In this document: positions 62,749 through 64,000 of the stretch, piece after piece
Layout: each line of letters begins with the position of its first letter
How positions within the stretch are numbered: the stretch's first letter is position 1
Assembly (NCBI RefSeq): GCF_900114635.1
Contig: NZ_FOTQ01000001.1
Coordinates: 682,001 to 746,000, forward strand
Direction: 5' to 3'
Length of the DNA: 64,000 nucleotides
Source of the DNA: Shimia aestuarii
Lineage (GTDB): Bacteria; Pseudomonadota; Alphaproteobacteria; Rhodobacterales; Rhodobacteraceae
Program-made: the position numbers and the translations under genes
The notes under the pieces: generated by a model
Seen by the model: the letters and a program-made list of their open reading frames with translations, nothing else
Told to the model about the DNA's origin: nothing
The model's database searches: none

Positions 62749-64000
62749 TCACCCGCATTTCGAATGGCCGCAGCTCATGCAGGTCATGCAGCCTTCGACC
62801 ATCTGCAGATCGAACTGACCACAGCTCGGGCAGGCCTTGCCGCGCGGCGCTTCGCCTACGGCCATCACCTGCGCCTGCGGGTCGGATTTGAGCCCCATGC
62901 CCTCGCCTTCGATGAACCCGATGGCGATCATGTGGCGCTCGATCACGCCGCCAATCGCGGCGAGGATCGACGGGATGTATTTCCCCTCCATCCACGCCCC
63001 GCCGCGTGGGTCGAACACCGCCTTCAGCTCCTCGACGACGAAAGACACATCCCCCCCACGCCGGAACACCGCCGAAATCATCCGGGTAAGCGCCAGCGTC
63101 CACGCGTAATGCTCCATGTTCTTGGAGTTGATGAACACTTCGAACGGGCGGCGATGGCCATTGATAATCACATCATTCACGGTGAGGTAAATCGCGTGCT
63201 CGCTATCGGGCCACTTGAGCTTGTAGGTCGCGCCCTCCAGCGACTGCGGCCGCTCCAGCGGCTCGGACATATAGATCACTTCCCCTGAATCCGCGACGTG
63301 ATCGGCGGGGTTCTCGCCCGGCGCCTGATCCTCTTTCTCGCTCACGGCAAGAACCGATCCAGTCACATCATTGGGACGATAGGTCGTGCAGCCCTTGCAG
63401 CCCGTATCCCATGCCTGCATGTAGACATCCTTGAACGCGTCAAAGCTGATGTCCTCGGGGCAGTTGATCGTCTTGGAAATGGACGAGTCGATCCATTTCT
63501 GCGCCGCCGCCTGCATCCGCACATGGGCCGACGGCTCCAGCGTCTGGGCGTTCACGAAATACTCGGGCAATTCGCGCTCGCCAAACTTGTCGCGCCACAT
63601 CTGCACCGCGTAATCGACCACTTCTTCTTCAGTGCGCGATCCGTCTTTTTGGAGCACCTTGCGCGTATAGGCATAGGCAAAGACCGGCTCGATCCCCGAC
63701 GAGACATTCCCGGCATAAAGCGAGATCGTCCCGGTCGGCGCGATCGAGGTCAGCAGGGCGTTGCGGATGCCATGCTCGGCAATCGCCGCCTTCACGTCTT
63801 CATCCATCTGCGCCACCAAGCCGCCCGACAGGTATTTCTCCTTGTCAAACAGCGGGAAGGCACCCTTTTCCTTGGCCAGCTCCACCGACGCCAGATAAGA
63901 CGCCCGCGCAATCGCCTTCATCCAGGTTTCGGTCTGCGCCGCCGCGTCTTCGCTGCCATAGCGCAGCCCCAGCATCAGCAGCGCATCCGCCAGCCCGGTC
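62749..64000 (-). CDS. nrdJ: Vitamin B12-dependent ribonucleotide reductase (5' part beyond window)
   Basis: The reading frame is open to the right window edge, so only the C-terminal 416 residues are here. Class II catalytic-barrel region LTSIAPTGTISLYAGNVSSGIEP, then SISKTINCPEDISFD and CKGCTTYRPNDVTGSVL. The C-terminal zinc ribbon is CPSCGQF and CMTCMSCGHSKCG. Reduces ribonucleotides in an adenosylcobalamin-dependent, oxygen-independent way; this long form with the zinc-ribbon tail is usual in alphaproteobacteria. A possible B12 riboswitch would lie outside the window. Confidence 0.97.
   Translation of the reverse strand, partial: TGLADALLMLGLRYGSEDAAAQTETWMKAIARASYLASVELAKEKGAFPLFDKEKYLSGGLVAQMDEDVKAAIAEHGIRNALLTSIAPTGTISLYAGNVSSGIEPVFAYAYTRKVLQKDGSRTEEEVVDYAVQMWRDKFGERELPEYFVNAQTLEPSAHVRMQAAAQKWIDSSISKTINCPEDISFDAFKDVYMQAWDTGCKGCTTYRPNDVTGSVLAVSEKEDQAPGENPADHVADSGEVIYMSEPLERPQSLEGATYKLKWPDSEHAIYLTVNDVIINGHRRPFEVFINSKNMEHYAWTLALTRMISAVFRRGGDVSFVVEELKAVFDPRGGAWMEGKYIPSILAAIGGVIERHMIAIGFIEGEGMGLKSDPQAQVMAVGEAPRGKACPSCGQFDLQMVEGCMTCMSCGHSKCG

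Overview
The window is high-GC alphaproteobacterial chromosome. Its gene content points to a marine Rhodobacteraceae (Roseobacter-type) bacterium: an aa3-type cytochrome oxidase subunit I with an FNR-type promoter box, membrane ferritin MbfA, a small c-type cytochrome, B12-dependent ribonucleotide reductase, S-formylglutathione hydrolase, and a protocatechuate 4,5-cleavage cluster. Genus is not resolved. Most backbone genes are closely packed, with ATGA/GTGA start-stop overlaps.

Layout. 1-3.9 kb is the edge of an accessory module: a ParB-domain adenine methyltransferase, a DUF2924 protein and a large serine recombinase. It is followed by a non-coding TTCCCTG repeat patch and a tRNA-Ser(UGA). 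4.5-11.6 kb is backbone: SPOR lipoprotein, D,D-carboxypeptidase, tmk-holB-tatD-MBL hydrolase chain, AEC transporter and DsbA-family oxidoreductase. 11.6-15.5 kb is a minus-strand molybdenum hydroxylase operon (FAD, 2Fe-2S and Mo subunits) ending in a MoaD/ThiS-like gene.

16.02-31.09 kb is a 15-kb integrative element. It is bounded by a 24-bp direct repeat of the 3' end of tRNA-Leu(GAG), and the intact tRNA lies at the right end beside a tyrosine integrase. From right to left it holds the integrase, three tiny translationally coupled genes starting with an HTH protein, a 1093-residue Prim-Pol protein, an iteron-like non-coding array (candidate origin), a zinc-ribbon membrane peptide, a serine resolvase with a res-like site, a type I restriction-modification operon carrying an extra unrecognised gene between hsdS and hsdR, and a secreted peptidoglycan-binding protein. 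The layout resembles phage-satellite or PICI-type elements that carry defence cargo. This element is the best candidate here for an undescribed system.

31.2-50.2 kb is backbone: peptidoglycan-binding protein, lipB, outer-membrane protein, cytochrome c, ICL/PEP-mutase-family protein, ctaD, acyl-CoA dehydrogenase, TetR divergent from MbfA, transporters, fghA, HAD phosphatase, ornithine cyclodeaminase-like protein, MFS and zapE. Two convergent intergenic gaps here hold the same 11-bp phased tandem repeat.

50.2-61.6 kb is an aromatic catabolic supercluster. pobA makes protocatechuate from 4-hydroxybenzoate. Two different LigAB dioxygenases open the ring, then LigC, LigI, GalD, GalB and GalC carry the product to pyruvate and oxaloacetate. 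The regulators are an AraC-type PobR-like protein and an unusual LysR-family protein with two HTH domains. The window ends in the 3' part of nrdJ.
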